A DNA stretch of 15,742 nt from CAYXPG01 sp964564845 (GCA_964564845.1 CAZMCN010000042.1:1-15742), one strand, 5' to 3'; positions 1 to 7,053 are shown, numbered from the stretch's first letter. Notes: a model not told the origin generated them from the letters alone. Made by a program: numbers and translations.

Positions 1-96
1 TGGCAAAGGCGGAAACAATGAACTACGAACAACGAACAATGAACTATGAACAACGCCTGTCCGCCGTAGCCCTGGCGAAGGCGGAAACTACGAACT
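1..96. repeat. Short direct and inverted repeats, non-coding
   Basis: A 16 bp word (tggcRaaggcggaaac) occurs at 1-16 and again at 73-88 with one mismatch. Between the copies lie two near-identical 21 bp units starting at 17 and 38 (core aatgaactaYgaacaacg), and a shorter echo (aactacgaac) at 85-94. The stretch tccgcc at 60-65 pairs with ggcgga at 80-85. An open frame crosses the region (18-206, plus), but its peptide simply mirrors the repeats (NYEQR twice), so I do not call a gene. This resembles dispersed intergenic repeats seen in planctomycete-like genomes; that family assignment rests on recall, not on a search. Confidence 0.6.
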
Positions 97-215
97 ATTT
101 TCTGCAAAACAAACCCAATTTCCCGGATGCCAAATTCTTTAATAAATCTGATAAACCCCTTCTTTTAATGAGCCGAAATATAAGTGTGTTGTTTGTTGAC
201 GAATGAGAAAAGAAA

Positions 216-692
216 ATGGCTTTAGAATATCTTAACCAGAATAATACGTGGCCAAAAGCAGAGGTTATAAAGGCCAATATGTCGTCTGCACAAACGGAAA
301 CTGCATCAGTAAAAAGACGAAAAAGGCATTTATTCTCCTTATTGCTTTTAGCAAACATAATTGTGTTGAGTGCGATATGTAGTCTTTGGGCAGCAGAAAA
401 AGATACCTCCGTTTGGGAGGCAATCACAACCAAAAATGTAATCTCGTGGCTCTGGACTGAGGGAAATTGCCCATTGATTTACAAATCGTACACCAACAAA
501 TATGGAGTGGTAATTGGAATAATATGCGATACAGAGAATCCGACTGCTTTGATTAACAATGAAATAGTTCACGAGGGGGACACTATAAACGGCGCTCGTG
601 TCATAAAAATCTCCAGAGACAAAATCCAATTTGAGAAAAACAGCAGCGCGTGGACTCAAAAGGTGCTTGAAAAGCCTAATCCCGCCTGGTAG
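216..692 (+). CDS. Single-pass membrane protein with GspB/PulC-like C-terminal domain
   Basis: A 158-residue protein of uncertain function. Residues 1-36 are polar and end in a basic patch (KRRKRH). Residues about 37-59 form one hydrophobic segment, giving a likely N-in anchor with the remainder outside the cytoplasm. The C-terminal part, about residues 105-150 (core ALINNEIVHEGDTINGARVI followed by a short KIQFEK strand and a WTQKV end), resembles the small beta domain at the C-terminus of type II secretion/pilus assembly factors such as GspB and PulC. That is a pattern match, not proof, and no secretion genes are nearby. The start at 216 has only a weak purine-rich leader. An alternative ATG at 279 has AAAGG at 269-273 with a 5 nt spacer, and would give 137 residues with a shorter cytoplasmic tail. 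It is the only plus-strand gene and is convergent with the STAS gene. Confidence 0.72.
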   Translation: MALEYLNQNNTWPKAEVIKANMSSAQTETASVKRRKRHLFSLLLLANIIVLSAICSLWAAEKDTSVWEAITTKNVISWLWTEGNCPLIYKSYTNKYGVVIGIICDTENPTALINNEIVHEGDTINGARVIKISRDKIQFEKNSSAWTQKVLEKPNPAW

Positions 693-800
693 AACTTTCG
701 GATTGCTCCGGACGATGTAATGTTTCACCAACAGCGGGTAAAGTGACTCAGGCTGGAACGGTGGGGGGAAATGCCGTTTCTTGAACGAATGGTTTACCGG
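693..800. other. Intergenic gap between convergent genes
   Basis: A 108 bp gap between the stops of the plus-strand membrane protein and the minus-strand STAS gene. Only a weak 6 bp pairing (gaacgg near 756 with ccgttt near 774) is visible and it has no convincing T-tract, so no terminator is called. Confidence 0.4.
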
Positions 801-1139
801 CTAATCGACAGGCTGAATGGCTGATAAGGCGGCCGACTTATCATCTACAAATTCAAAAAGCTCATTAAGGCCGGCTACCGTAAAAATGTACTTGGTTACA
901 ATGGCAACATTGCACAGAATTAACTGACGGCCGTACTCGCCGAGCATATCACGCAATATTATCAGATTACCGATGCTTGTAGAATTTATTATTTCGACTC
1001 TGAAGAAATCGATTATCACATCACGGTCGTTTCTGTTACTAATAATTTCGTTGATGTGTTTGAGCTCTTCAGTTATTTGTGGCTCTTTGAATGGCAAATC
1101 GACAAGAATAACATTTTCAGAAAAATTTTGGATTCCCAT
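801..1139 (-). CDS. STAS-domain protein (anti-sigma factor antagonist-like)
   Basis: This 112-residue protein is essentially one STAS domain. STAS proteins of the SpoIIAA/RsbV type bind partner kinases or anti-sigma factors in the cytoplasm and are switched by phosphorylation of a serine. The hallmark helix start is visible as INSTSIGNLI at about residues 51-60, aligning with DSSGLGVL of SpoIIAA: Ser53 occupies the phospho-acceptor position and Asn52 replaces the usual Asp. The length fits a single-domain family member. The frame is open upstream to 1202, but the extra codons read through a dispersed repeat. ATG at 1139 is preceded by GGAAGG at 1147-1152 with a 7 nt spacer, so I take that start. 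No kinase, phosphatase or sigma factor is nearby, so the partner is unknown. The gene is separated from its neighbours on both sides by repeats or gaps. Confidence 0.85.
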   Translation of the reverse strand: MGIQNFSENVILVDLPFKEPQITEELKHINEIISNRNDRDVIIDFFRVEIINSTSIGNLIILRDMLGEYGRQLILCNVAIVTKYIFTVAGLNELFEFVDDKSAALSAIQPVD

Positions 1140-1146
1140 TTTTAGA

Positions 1147-1152
1147 CCTTCC
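1147..1152 (-). promoter_or_regulatory. Ribosome binding site fixing the STAS start
   Basis: On the minus strand GGAAGG lies 7 nt before ATG at 1139. It selects MGIQNFSEN as the N-terminus over longer in-frame readings that begin inside repeat sequence. Confidence 0.7.
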
Positions 1153-1177
1153 ATCAAACCCAAGGCTCTTTTTCGCA

Positions 1178-1252
1178 GGCCACGAAGGCACCAGGACACC
1201 AAGAATTATGATATATTTTTTAACTTCGTGCCTTTGTGTCTTGGTGGCAAGA
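1178..1252. repeat. Dispersed intergenic repeat, two oppositely oriented halves
   Basis: Positions 1181-1205 (cacgaaggcacc then aggacaccaag) and 1224-1249 (cttcgtgcctttgtg then tcttggtgg) are related words on opposite strands: cacgaag at 1181-1187 is the exact complement of cttcgtg at 1224-1230, and caccaag recurs as cttggtg. The two sub-blocks are not nested, so this is not one clean hairpin. The AC-rich word pattern matches a kind of short dispersed repeat I associate with environmental planctomycete genomes. It lies directly upstream of the STAS ribosome binding site. Confidence 0.55.
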
Positions 1253-1310
1253 GACGGCTTTTAACAAGTATATCGGGATAACTTTCGGCTGAGTTGAGCA
1301 AAAAACTTTC

Positions 1311-1353
1311 ATGGGGTTCCCCAAACGCGAAAAAATGCGTTTGGGGCCCCCAT
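1311..1353 (+). repeat. Palindromic element, copy A (intergenic)
   Basis: Near-perfect palindrome of 43 bp. ATGGGG, two unpaired T, and CCCCAAACGC on the left pair with GCGTTTGGGG, one unpaired base, and CCCCAT on the right, around the 8 nt loop GAAAAAAT. The arms therefore give 10 + 6 base pairs. The same arms and a loop of the form GAARWAAT recur at 1853-1898 (other orientation) and 8330-8373. It lies just beyond the probable terminator that follows the GT-C/TPR genes. Confidence 0.85.
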
Positions 1354-1358
1354 CCTAT

Positions 1359-1386
1359 AAAAAAGGCCTCCTCACCGTTGAGGGGC
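1359..1386 (-). terminator. Probable intrinsic terminator after the GT-C/TPR pair
   Basis: Read on the minus strand, GCCCCTCA, a 4 nt loop ACGG, then TGAGG-A-GGC form a stem with one bulged A, followed by C and six T. The stem begins 24 nt after the stop of the gene ending at 1410 and points in the right direction for it. The visible pairing is 8 bp with one bulge. No folding energy was computed. Confidence 0.6.
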
Positions 1387-1409
1387 ATTCATATTGTTTT
1401 GCCACTTGG

Positions 1410-3536
1410 TTAAGGTTGCCGGCGATAGGCTCTGCCGGCCTTGTATTGCTCAAGACGCAGCCGAATTTGCTCTATCTGAGTTGCAGAGTTATTCTGTAAT
1501 TGTGCTAAATCCAGCGCTTTGGTCGCGGTTTCTACCGCCTCTGCAAATCTGCCGGCTTCTGCATAGGTTGTTGCCAATGTATCCAGTAATCTTGGAACTC
1601 TATAACCGGTGATATTACAGGCCTGCTCAGCCAGTTTAATCGCCCGGGCCCCGTTACGTAAATTATCATCGGGACATGTCGCCAAAAGCAAGGCAAGGTT
1701 ACTCATCGCAATGGTATTATTTGGGTCTATCTCGAGAGCCTTTTCGTAATAGGCCGTAGCTTTGTCAGGCCTGCCTTGTTGTGTTAAAACGACACCGAGA
1801 TTGATATGGGAATTGATATAAGCTTCTAAGTTGCTCTTGGTTCGGCCTGGTTGGAGGGGTTCCCCAAACGCATTACTTCGCGTTTTGGGGGCCCCGATAC
1901 CAATTGCATACTCGTATTCGGCTGCAGCCTTGGCACGGTCGCCTTGGGCCAGAAAGATGTTACCAAGATTGTAGCGCGCCTCGATATGGTTGGGGTTGAT
2001 GCGTATTTCATGTTCAAATTCGTGCCGGGCACGGTCAAGGTTTCCTTGATTTGCGAATATGATGCCGAGGTTGGTACGAACGTCGAAGTAATTAGGGTCG
2101 ATACGAATTGCGTGTTCGTATTCAGCCTTGGCCTGCTCCACCTTACCTTCTTCCTCTAATATAAGGCCGAAATTGAAGTGGGCGATTTTGCTTTCCGGCC
2201 GATTCTCAACATTGTCGGACCAAAGAGCATACGCACTCTGGTAAGCCTTGTTTCGCTCGTACGTCAGATAACCCAATGTCGCCACGATAGCCAAAACCAG
2301 GCATCCAGTGATAACCTGTCGAGGGTATTTGCCCTCTTGGCCGCCCCATGGCTTATGTAAAAGGAACTCCCAGCCAACGACCACCAGCACGATAACAGCA
2401 GCCAGAGAAAGGTACATACGATGCACGTGGAGATTCTGTGCTGTAGGTACAAAGCTCGACGAAGGTGCCAGAATGAAAAAGAACCACGCACCAACAAAAC
2501 CAAACCACCGCCTGCGAATAAGTCCCCATCCGGTCAGAACCAGCATCGAGAGTATCACAAAACCTGCAGGAAAAAAGTCGGTGATACTATCTGCCGTTGG
2601 CCAGTTGTAGTCCATCACCAGAGGGCTTGGCCAGATAGACAGTCTCAGATAGTACAAAATAACGCCCGGCTGGGTCAGAGCGTACTTGAGGGGGTCTATT
2701 ATCTGTAAGTCCACGCTTATCATTTCTTTCGTCAGCAGTATCTGCGTAACAGGAATAATCCAGGCCGCTGCCAGAACGACATAAAAAACCAAACGGCGGC
2801 GAACCGAATCCTTCAGAGACCTTGAAATAAAAATGTAATCGTATAACAAAACAATCACCGGTGCAGCAACCATAACCTCCTTTGTGCCCATTCCCAGTGC
2901 ACAGGACAAGACCGAGGGCACGTACCAAAGGTACCTACGCCCGCTTTGAAAGCCTCGTATAGCACAATAGAGCGTCAGCAGAAAAAACATCCCCATCATA
3001 GATTCGGCCCGCTGCACTATATAGGTTACACTTTCACTCTGGACAGGGTGAACCAGCCAGAGCAGTGCGACAGCCGCCGCCGGCCATATTGCCTGCTTGC
3101 CGTAACGTTGTTGAAATTGTTTCAGAGACAAGGTTCGCCGAACAATACCGAACAGCAACAAACCCGCAAAGATATGTATCGCCAGATTTACTAAGTGATA
3201 GCCCCAGGCCTCTTTTCCAAATAAAGCGTAGTTGATGGCAAAAGATAAACTGAGTATCGGCCTGCCGGACACCGTGGCTCCCCTGTTTGCCAAAGGCACC
3301 GACATTGCTTCCGAGAGAGGCCAGAGTTTGCGAATGTGCGGGTTTTCAACGATGGATTTGGTATCGTCGTAAAGGAACACACCGTCAAAACTGTTCAAAT
3401 ATACAGCAATGCCTGCGGCGATGATTATCCCTGCCGCAAGCCATATTCGCCAACGCCGCTCTGAACCAACCGCCATGGCCGACCGCTTTGTCGCAATCAT
3501 CGTATCAGTCCATTTAATTTTCTTTCTCTTTGCCAT
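1410..3536 (-). CDS. GT-C-type membrane protein with C-terminal TPR repeats (TMTC/PMT-like), palindrome-bearing paralogue
   Basis: A 708-residue protein with multiple membrane segments (about residues 30-430) followed by about five TPR units (about 450-700). Family hallmarks of TMTC/PMT-like GT-C proteins are visible: NSFDGVFLYDD at 48-58 with the Asp pair in the first outer loop, GYHLVNLAIH at 112-121, and HPVQSESVTYIVQRAES at 163-179. Such proteins transfer sugars from lipid carriers onto proteins or glycans at the outer face of the membrane; the substrate here is unknown. TPR units are clear (for example YNLGNIFLAQGDRAKAAAEY at 522-541). Residues 548-562 are encoded by a palindromic element absent from the tandem paralogue, a net gain of 14 residues. 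The frame is open back to a TTG at 3623 that overlaps the upstream gene. I prefer ATG at 3536 because MAKRK matches the paralogue's MSKRS. It lies 43 bp after the upstream gene and is probably co-transcribed with it. Confidence 0.85.
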   Translation of the reverse strand: MAKRKKIKWTDTMIATKRSAMAVGSERRWRIWLAAGIIIAAGIAVYLNSFDGVFLYDDTKSIVENPHIRKLWPLSEAMSVPLANRGATVSGRPILSLSFAINYALFGKEAWGYHLVNLAIHIFAGLLLFGIVRRTLSLKQFQQRYGKQAIWPAAAVALLWLVHPVQSESVTYIVQRAESMMGMFFLLTLYCAIRGFQSGRRYLWYVPSVLSCALGMGTKEVMVAAPVIVLLYDYIFISRSLKDSVRRRLVFYVVLAAAWIIPVTQILLTKEMISVDLQIIDPLKYALTQPGVILYYLRLSIWPSPLVMDYNWPTADSITDFFPAGFVILSMLVLTGWGLIRRRWFGFVGAWFFFILAPSSSFVPTAQNLHVHRMYLSLAAVIVLVVVGWEFLLHKPWGGQEGKYPRQVITGCLVLAIVATLGYLTYERNKAYQSAYALWSDNVENRPESKIAHFNFGLILEEEGKVEQAKAEYEHAIRIDPNYFDVRTNLGIIFANQGNLDRARHEFEHEIRINPNHIEARYNLGNIFLAQGDRAKAAAEYEYAIGIGAPKTRSNAFGEPLQPGRTKSNLEAYINSHINLGVVLTQQGRPDKATAYYEKALEIDPNNTIAMSNLALLLATCPDDNLRNGARAIKLAEQACNITGYRVPRLLDTLATTYAEAGRFAEAVETATKALDLAQLQNNSATQIEQIRLRLEQYKAGRAYRRQP
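1853..1898 (-). repeat. Palindromic element, copy B, inserted in frame in a coding region
   Basis: Arms CCCCAAACGC (1862-1871) and GCGTTTTGGGG (1880-1890) surround an 8 nt loop that reads GAAGTAAT on the minus strand. Outer GGGG/CCCC blocks extend the stem. Comparison with the paralogous gene (around 4010-4035) shows the same flanks, ggcctggtt and cgatRccaattgca, joined directly. The net insertion is 1853-1894, 42 bp or 14 codons, with no stop in frame. Confidence 0.9.
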
Positions 3537-3579
3537 ACGCAAACTTGTTCCATAAAATCCAATACCATTTCGCCTATGT

Positions 3580-6210
3580 TTAGGGCTGCTGGTGGAATGG
3601 CTTGCCCGTCTGGTATTGCTCAAGACGAAACCGAATTTGCCGTATCTGAGCCGCAGGATTCTTCTGTAATGCTGCTAAATCCAGCGATTTGGTCGCAGTT
3701 TCTATTGCCTCAGTAAATCTTTTTTCTTCGGCATAGGCCGCCGCCAGTGTATCCAGTAATTTAGGTATCTTATAGTCAGTGATATTGCAGGCCCGCTCAG
3801 CAAGTTCAACCGCTCTTTTGCCGTTGCGAAAATTATCATCAGGATATGTCGCCAGAAGCCAGGCAAGGTTATTCATCGCAATTGTATTATTCGGGTCTAT
3901 CACAATCACCTTTTCGTAATAGGCCATAGCTTTGTCCGGCCTGCCTTGTTGTGTTAAAACGACACCGAGATTGATATGGGAATTGATATAGGCTTCTAAG
4001 TTGCTCTTGGTTCGGCCTGGTTCGATGCCAATTGCACACTCGTATTCGGCTGCAGCCTGGGTGAGGTCGCCTTGGGCCAGAAAGATGTTACCAAGATTGT
4101 AACGCGCCTCAATATGGTTGGGATTGATGCGTATTTCATGTTCAAATTCGGCCTGAGATCTTTCTATGTTTCCCTGGTTTGCGAATATTATACCAAGGCT
4201 GTTGTGGGCATCAACGCAGTTAGGTTCAATCCGAAGTGCTTGCTCATAGTAAAGCTTGGCTTGGGTCATATTTCTCTGTTCCATTAATATGTTGCCGAGG
4301 TGGTAGTAAGCACCGGCATAATCGGGTTCAATCCGAAGTGTTTGCTCATAGTAAAGCTTGGCTTGGGCCATATTTCTCTGTTCCATTAATATGTTGCCGA
4401 GGTGGTAGTAAGCACCGGCATAATCGGGTTCAATCCGAAGTGTTTGCTCATAGTAAAGCTTGGCTTGGGCCATATTTCCCTGTTGTGCTAATATGTTGCC
4501 GAGATGATAATAGGCATCGGCATAGTTGGGATTAATACGAAGTATCTTTTTGTAATGCACTTTAGCCGCATCCAGGTCTCTTTGTTGCATTAATATCATA
4601 CCAAGGTTGTAGTGGGCGGAAGTATGGATGCGAGGGTAGTTAGGCTTGATGTGAATTTCCTTTTCGAAATGCTCTGCAGCTTGGTCATGTTTACCTTGTT
4701 CCATGAATATGAGGCCAAGGTTATGATTTGCTGCGGGGTAGTTGGGGTCAATTTGAAGTACCTTCTTGTAGTGGCTTACAGCTCGCTCAAGGTCCCCTTG
4801 TTCTATGTATGCCATGGCGAGGTTGTAGTGGGTGAATGTGCTTTCATCGCCTAAAAGGACGGCCGCATCTTGATAGTCTTTATTTCGCTCATAGGTCATC
4901 AAACTATATGTTGTTACAATTCCGGCCACCATAATTGCACTTATTATTTTAAAATAGCGTTCGCAATGCCGGCCCGTAAGAAGCTTTCGCAAAACGTAAT
5001 CCCCGCCGAAAACAATAACCGTGACCACGCTGGCCAATGATAGATACATGCGGTGTATAGAAAAGATATCCATCGTTGGGACAAGACTTGAAGATGGTGC
5101 TAGAATTATAAAGAACCAGACGCCTAAAAAACCAAACCACCGGCGACGCAAAAACCCCAAAAATGACAAAGCCAGCAAAACAATAACAATAATGGCGGCC
5201 AGTCTTATTCCAAATATGACATCTGGAAAGAGACGACTAACTTGGCCCTGGAAGCCCAGTGGTCTCGGCCAAATCGAAAACCGTAAATATTCAAGAATAA
5301 CGGCAGGTTGGGATAATACATACGCCAACACGTCACAACCCTTAATGAATTCCATACTTTCGTTGGGAGTCTTATATTCAGTCAGGGTTGTGTGTGAAAT
5401 GATTACAAGAGCGAACACAATTACCCAGGTTCCTGCCAGAGATAAATAAAACAACCAGCGTTGACGCAGAGCGCTTTTGAAAGACTTGGAAACGAAAGCG
5501 TAATCGTACAACAAGATTAACACCGGTGCTGCCGCCATAACCTCTTTTGTACCCATACCCAACGAGCAGACCAGAACCGAAGCCGAGTACCATAACAGGC
5601 GCCTGTTGCTTTGAAAACCTCGAATAGCACAATAGAGTGTCAACAGAAAAAACATACCCATCAGAGATTCCGCTCGTTGCGAGATGAAAGTTACGCTTTC
5701 GGTATGGATTGGATGAACCATCCAGATAAGAGCAACAACCAGTCCTGCCCATAACGCTCGTGCCCCATCGTACCGCTGGAATTCTTTGCAACATAAAGTT
5801 TGCCTGATTACCCCGAACAGCAGCAGTGCAGCAACAATATGTATTATGAGATTTCCAAGGTGATATCCCCAGGGCTCCGGCCCCGTTAATGCATAGTTAA
5901 TAGCGAAAGACAGACTGAGTGTCGGCCGGCCGAAAACAGTTACGCTGAGATATTGTTTCCAAAGGGGAAGTGACATAGCTTCCGAGAGAGGCCGGAGCTT
6001 ACGAATATGGAGGTTATTCTTAATTGTACTAAAATCGTCACAGATGAACACACCATCAAAGCTGTTTGAATATGTGATTATTCCGATGGTGATAATAAAC
6101 CCAGCCGCTAACCATATTACCAGCCGACGCTCAGGACAGTTCACCGGCTTCGTCCGGACAACCGAAGTTGTGCCGTCCGGAACCGAAACTTTATTACTCC
6201 TCTTTGACAT
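3580..6210 (-). CDS. GT-C-type membrane protein with C-terminal TPR repeats (TMTC/PMT-like), long paralogue
   Basis: An 876-residue protein of the same architecture as its downstream neighbour: hydrophobic N-terminal GT-C-like core (about residues 30-440), then about ten TPR units (about 455-850). Visible landmarks are NSFDGVFICDD at 49-59 with the conserved Asp pair, GYHLGNLIIH at 115-124 and HPIHTESVTFISQRAES at 166-182. The role is probably sugar transfer at the outer membrane face from a lipid-linked donor; acceptor and sugar are unknown. TPR units at about 576-660 are nearly identical to one another (YYEQTLRIEPDYAGAYYHLG), pointing to recent expansion and explaining the extra length over the 708-residue paralogue. 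The frame reaches an ATG at 6246, but ATG at 6210 gives MSKRS, matching the paralogue's MAKRK. Neither start has a strong ribosome binding site. It is separated from the biosynthetic cluster by about 180 bp of repeat-bearing DNA. Confidence 0.86.
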   Translation of the reverse strand: MSKRSNKVSVPDGTTSVVRTKPVNCPERRLVIWLAAGFIITIGIITYSNSFDGVFICDDFSTIKNNLHIRKLRPLSEAMSLPLWKQYLSVTVFGRPTLSLSFAINYALTGPEPWGYHLGNLIIHIVAALLLFGVIRQTLCCKEFQRYDGARALWAGLVVALIWMVHPIHTESVTFISQRAESLMGMFFLLTLYCAIRGFQSNRRLLWYSASVLVCSLGMGTKEVMAAAPVLILLYDYAFVSKSFKSALRQRWLFYLSLAGTWVIVFALVIISHTTLTEYKTPNESMEFIKGCDVLAYVLSQPAVILEYLRFSIWPRPLGFQGQVSRLFPDVIFGIRLAAIIVIVLLALSFLGFLRRRWFGFLGVWFFIILAPSSSLVPTMDIFSIHRMYLSLASVVTVIVFGGDYVLRKLLTGRHCERYFKIISAIMVAGIVTTYSLMTYERNKDYQDAAVLLGDESTFTHYNLAMAYIEQGDLERAVSHYKKVLQIDPNYPAANHNLGLIFMEQGKHDQAAEHFEKEIHIKPNYPRIHTSAHYNLGMILMQQRDLDAAKVHYKKILRINPNYADAYYHLGNILAQQGNMAQAKLYYEQTLRIEPDYAGAYYHLGNILMEQRNMAQAKLYYEQTLRIEPDYAGAYYHLGNILMEQRNMTQAKLYYEQALRIEPNCVDAHNSLGIIFANQGNIERSQAEFEHEIRINPNHIEARYNLGNIFLAQGDLTQAAAEYECAIGIEPGRTKSNLEAYINSHINLGVVLTQQGRPDKAMAYYEKVIVIDPNNTIAMNNLAWLLATYPDDNFRNGKRAVELAERACNITDYKIPKLLDTLAAAYAEEKRFTEAIETATKSLDLAALQKNPAAQIRQIRFRLEQYQTGKPFHQQP
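4231..4536 (-). repeat. Tandem 102 bp units encoding near-identical TPRs
   Basis: The word ccgaagtgYttgctcatag begins at 4231, 4333 and 4435, a period of exactly 102 bp (34 codons, one TPR). The first two units differ at only two positions by eye. The third matches for about its first 45 bp and then diverges. Period and phase equal one TPR, so copy number can change without breaking the frame. Confidence 0.88.
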
Positions 6211-6246
6211 ACTCACACTATAGGCGCCCCTCACCCCGAGAACCAT

Positions 6247-6390
6247 CGGTTATCAGCGTACCAGGCTGCCGGGGGGCGGGCATCAGGTTATCAGAATATC
6301 TGCTTAACTTCGTCTTTTCCTGTATCCTGATTTCCTGATATTCTACATGCTGGTTTCCTGGTGGCCTGATTTCCTTTTTTCCATATTTGC
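6247..6390. repeat. Intergenic gap with reiterated CAGGAAAYCAG-type words
   Basis: No gene is visible here. Variants of one word recur on both strands: cctgatttcc at 6326-6335 and 6365-6374 (direct), related forms at 6333-6339 and 6352-6360, and the opposite orientation atcaggttatcag at 6282-6294. The 8 bp word agaatatc at 6293-6300 is mirrored by gatattct at 6337-6344. It separates the methyltransferase stop from the GT-C/TPR pair and may hold a promoter for the latter, but I cannot identify one. No clear terminator is visible for the minus strand. Confidence 0.5.
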
Positions 6391-7053
6391 CTATTCGAAA
6401 TAAATAAAAGAATAGTCGCCCGTATAGCCGTTCTCGTTAAAAAGCCATTCCCACTCAGCCGGCGTGAAAAAGCACTCGCAGGTTAGCTGCCAGTGCATAA
6501 GATTGGCTTTTTCCTCTTCGTTTCGGTAGGACTCAACGACAATATAGCTGCCGCCTCTCTTGACCCGCTCAATTTCCTTCAGCGCCTTTGCCAGGTCATA
6601 AATGTAAAGGTTGTGCAGGGTGGTCAGCGATATGACAAGGTCGAAGTAGTTGTCCTCATAGGGCAGCTCCTGTGCCCGGCCAAAGTCAAGAAACGGCCTG
6701 ACCTCTTCTTTAGCATGTTGAAGTGCGTATGTTGAAATATCCAACCCGTGGATCTGAAGGTTCGGCAGCAGCACTTTCATTTCGTACAAAAGAAAGCCCT
6801 TGCCGCAGCCGACATCCAGAACCCTGCTGGAGTTGTTAAGGTCGTAATGTTCTATCATATCCTTTGCTACTGGCGCCCATCGGCCGTCATAATAAAAACC
6901 GCCATAGCCGTATTTGCGGTCGCCGTCCCAGTAATCGGCCCCGAACTTCTTTGCTGTTTCGGCGCTGTGGGCCTTATCACCTCGGACGACTCTTTCCAGA
7001 TAATCACGTTTGGTTTTCGTATGCAGTTGTGTTACAAAATCGATATAAGCCAT
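6391..7053 (-). CDS. Class I SAM-dependent methyltransferase
   Basis: A 220-residue cytoplasmic enzyme with a Rossmann-type methyltransferase domain. Motif I is VLDVGCGKG at 78-86, the acidic residue that binds the adenosine ribose is Asp105 in HGLDIS, motif II is YFDLVIS at 136-142, and the post-II element is VKRGGSYIVV at 164-173. It would transfer a methyl group from S-adenosylmethionine to an unknown acceptor. The insert HWQLTCECFFTPAEWEWL near 187-204 probably forms part of the acceptor pocket. ATG at 7053 has GGAG at 7060-7063 with a 6 nt spacer, and the upstream gene stops 18 nt earlier, so the two are probably in one operon. It is the last gene of the biosynthetic cluster, consistent with a tailoring methylation, though this is inference. 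A specific subfamily cannot be assigned. Confidence 0.86.
   Translation of the reverse strand: MAYIDFVTQLHTKTKRDYLERVVRGDKAHSAETAKKFGADYWDGDRKYGYGGFYYDGRWAPVAKDMIEHYDLNNSSRVLDVGCGKGFLLYEMKVLLPNLQIHGLDISTYALQHAKEEVRPFLDFGRAQELPYEDNYFDLVISLTTLHNLYIYDLAKALKEIERVKRGGSYIVVESYRNEEEKANLMHWQLTCECFFTPAEWEWLFNENGYTGDYSFIYFE

Noticed and set aside
18..206. 62-residue open frame on the plus strand
   Set aside because: The peptide repeats NYEQR because the DNA is repetitive, and there is no ribosome binding site or recognisable domain.
95..433. 112-residue open frame on the minus strand
   Set aside because: It lies antisense to the better-supported plus-strand membrane protein and shows no domain.
693..800. 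Terminator for the plus-strand gene at 216-692
   Set aside because: Only a 6 bp imperfect stem with no T-tract is visible.
1140..1202. N-terminal extension of the STAS protein (MVSWCLRGLRKRALGLMEGLK)
   Set aside because: It translates a dispersed repeat; a good ribosome binding site supports the start at 1139.
1206..1499. Small open frames across the palindromic element on both strands
   Set aside because: They owe their openness to the palindrome and antisense reading of the TPR gene; no independent support.
4236..4535. 99-residue plus-strand frame with repeated HSKAWLG peptide
   Set aside because: It is the antisense shadow of the 102 bp tandem TPR units.
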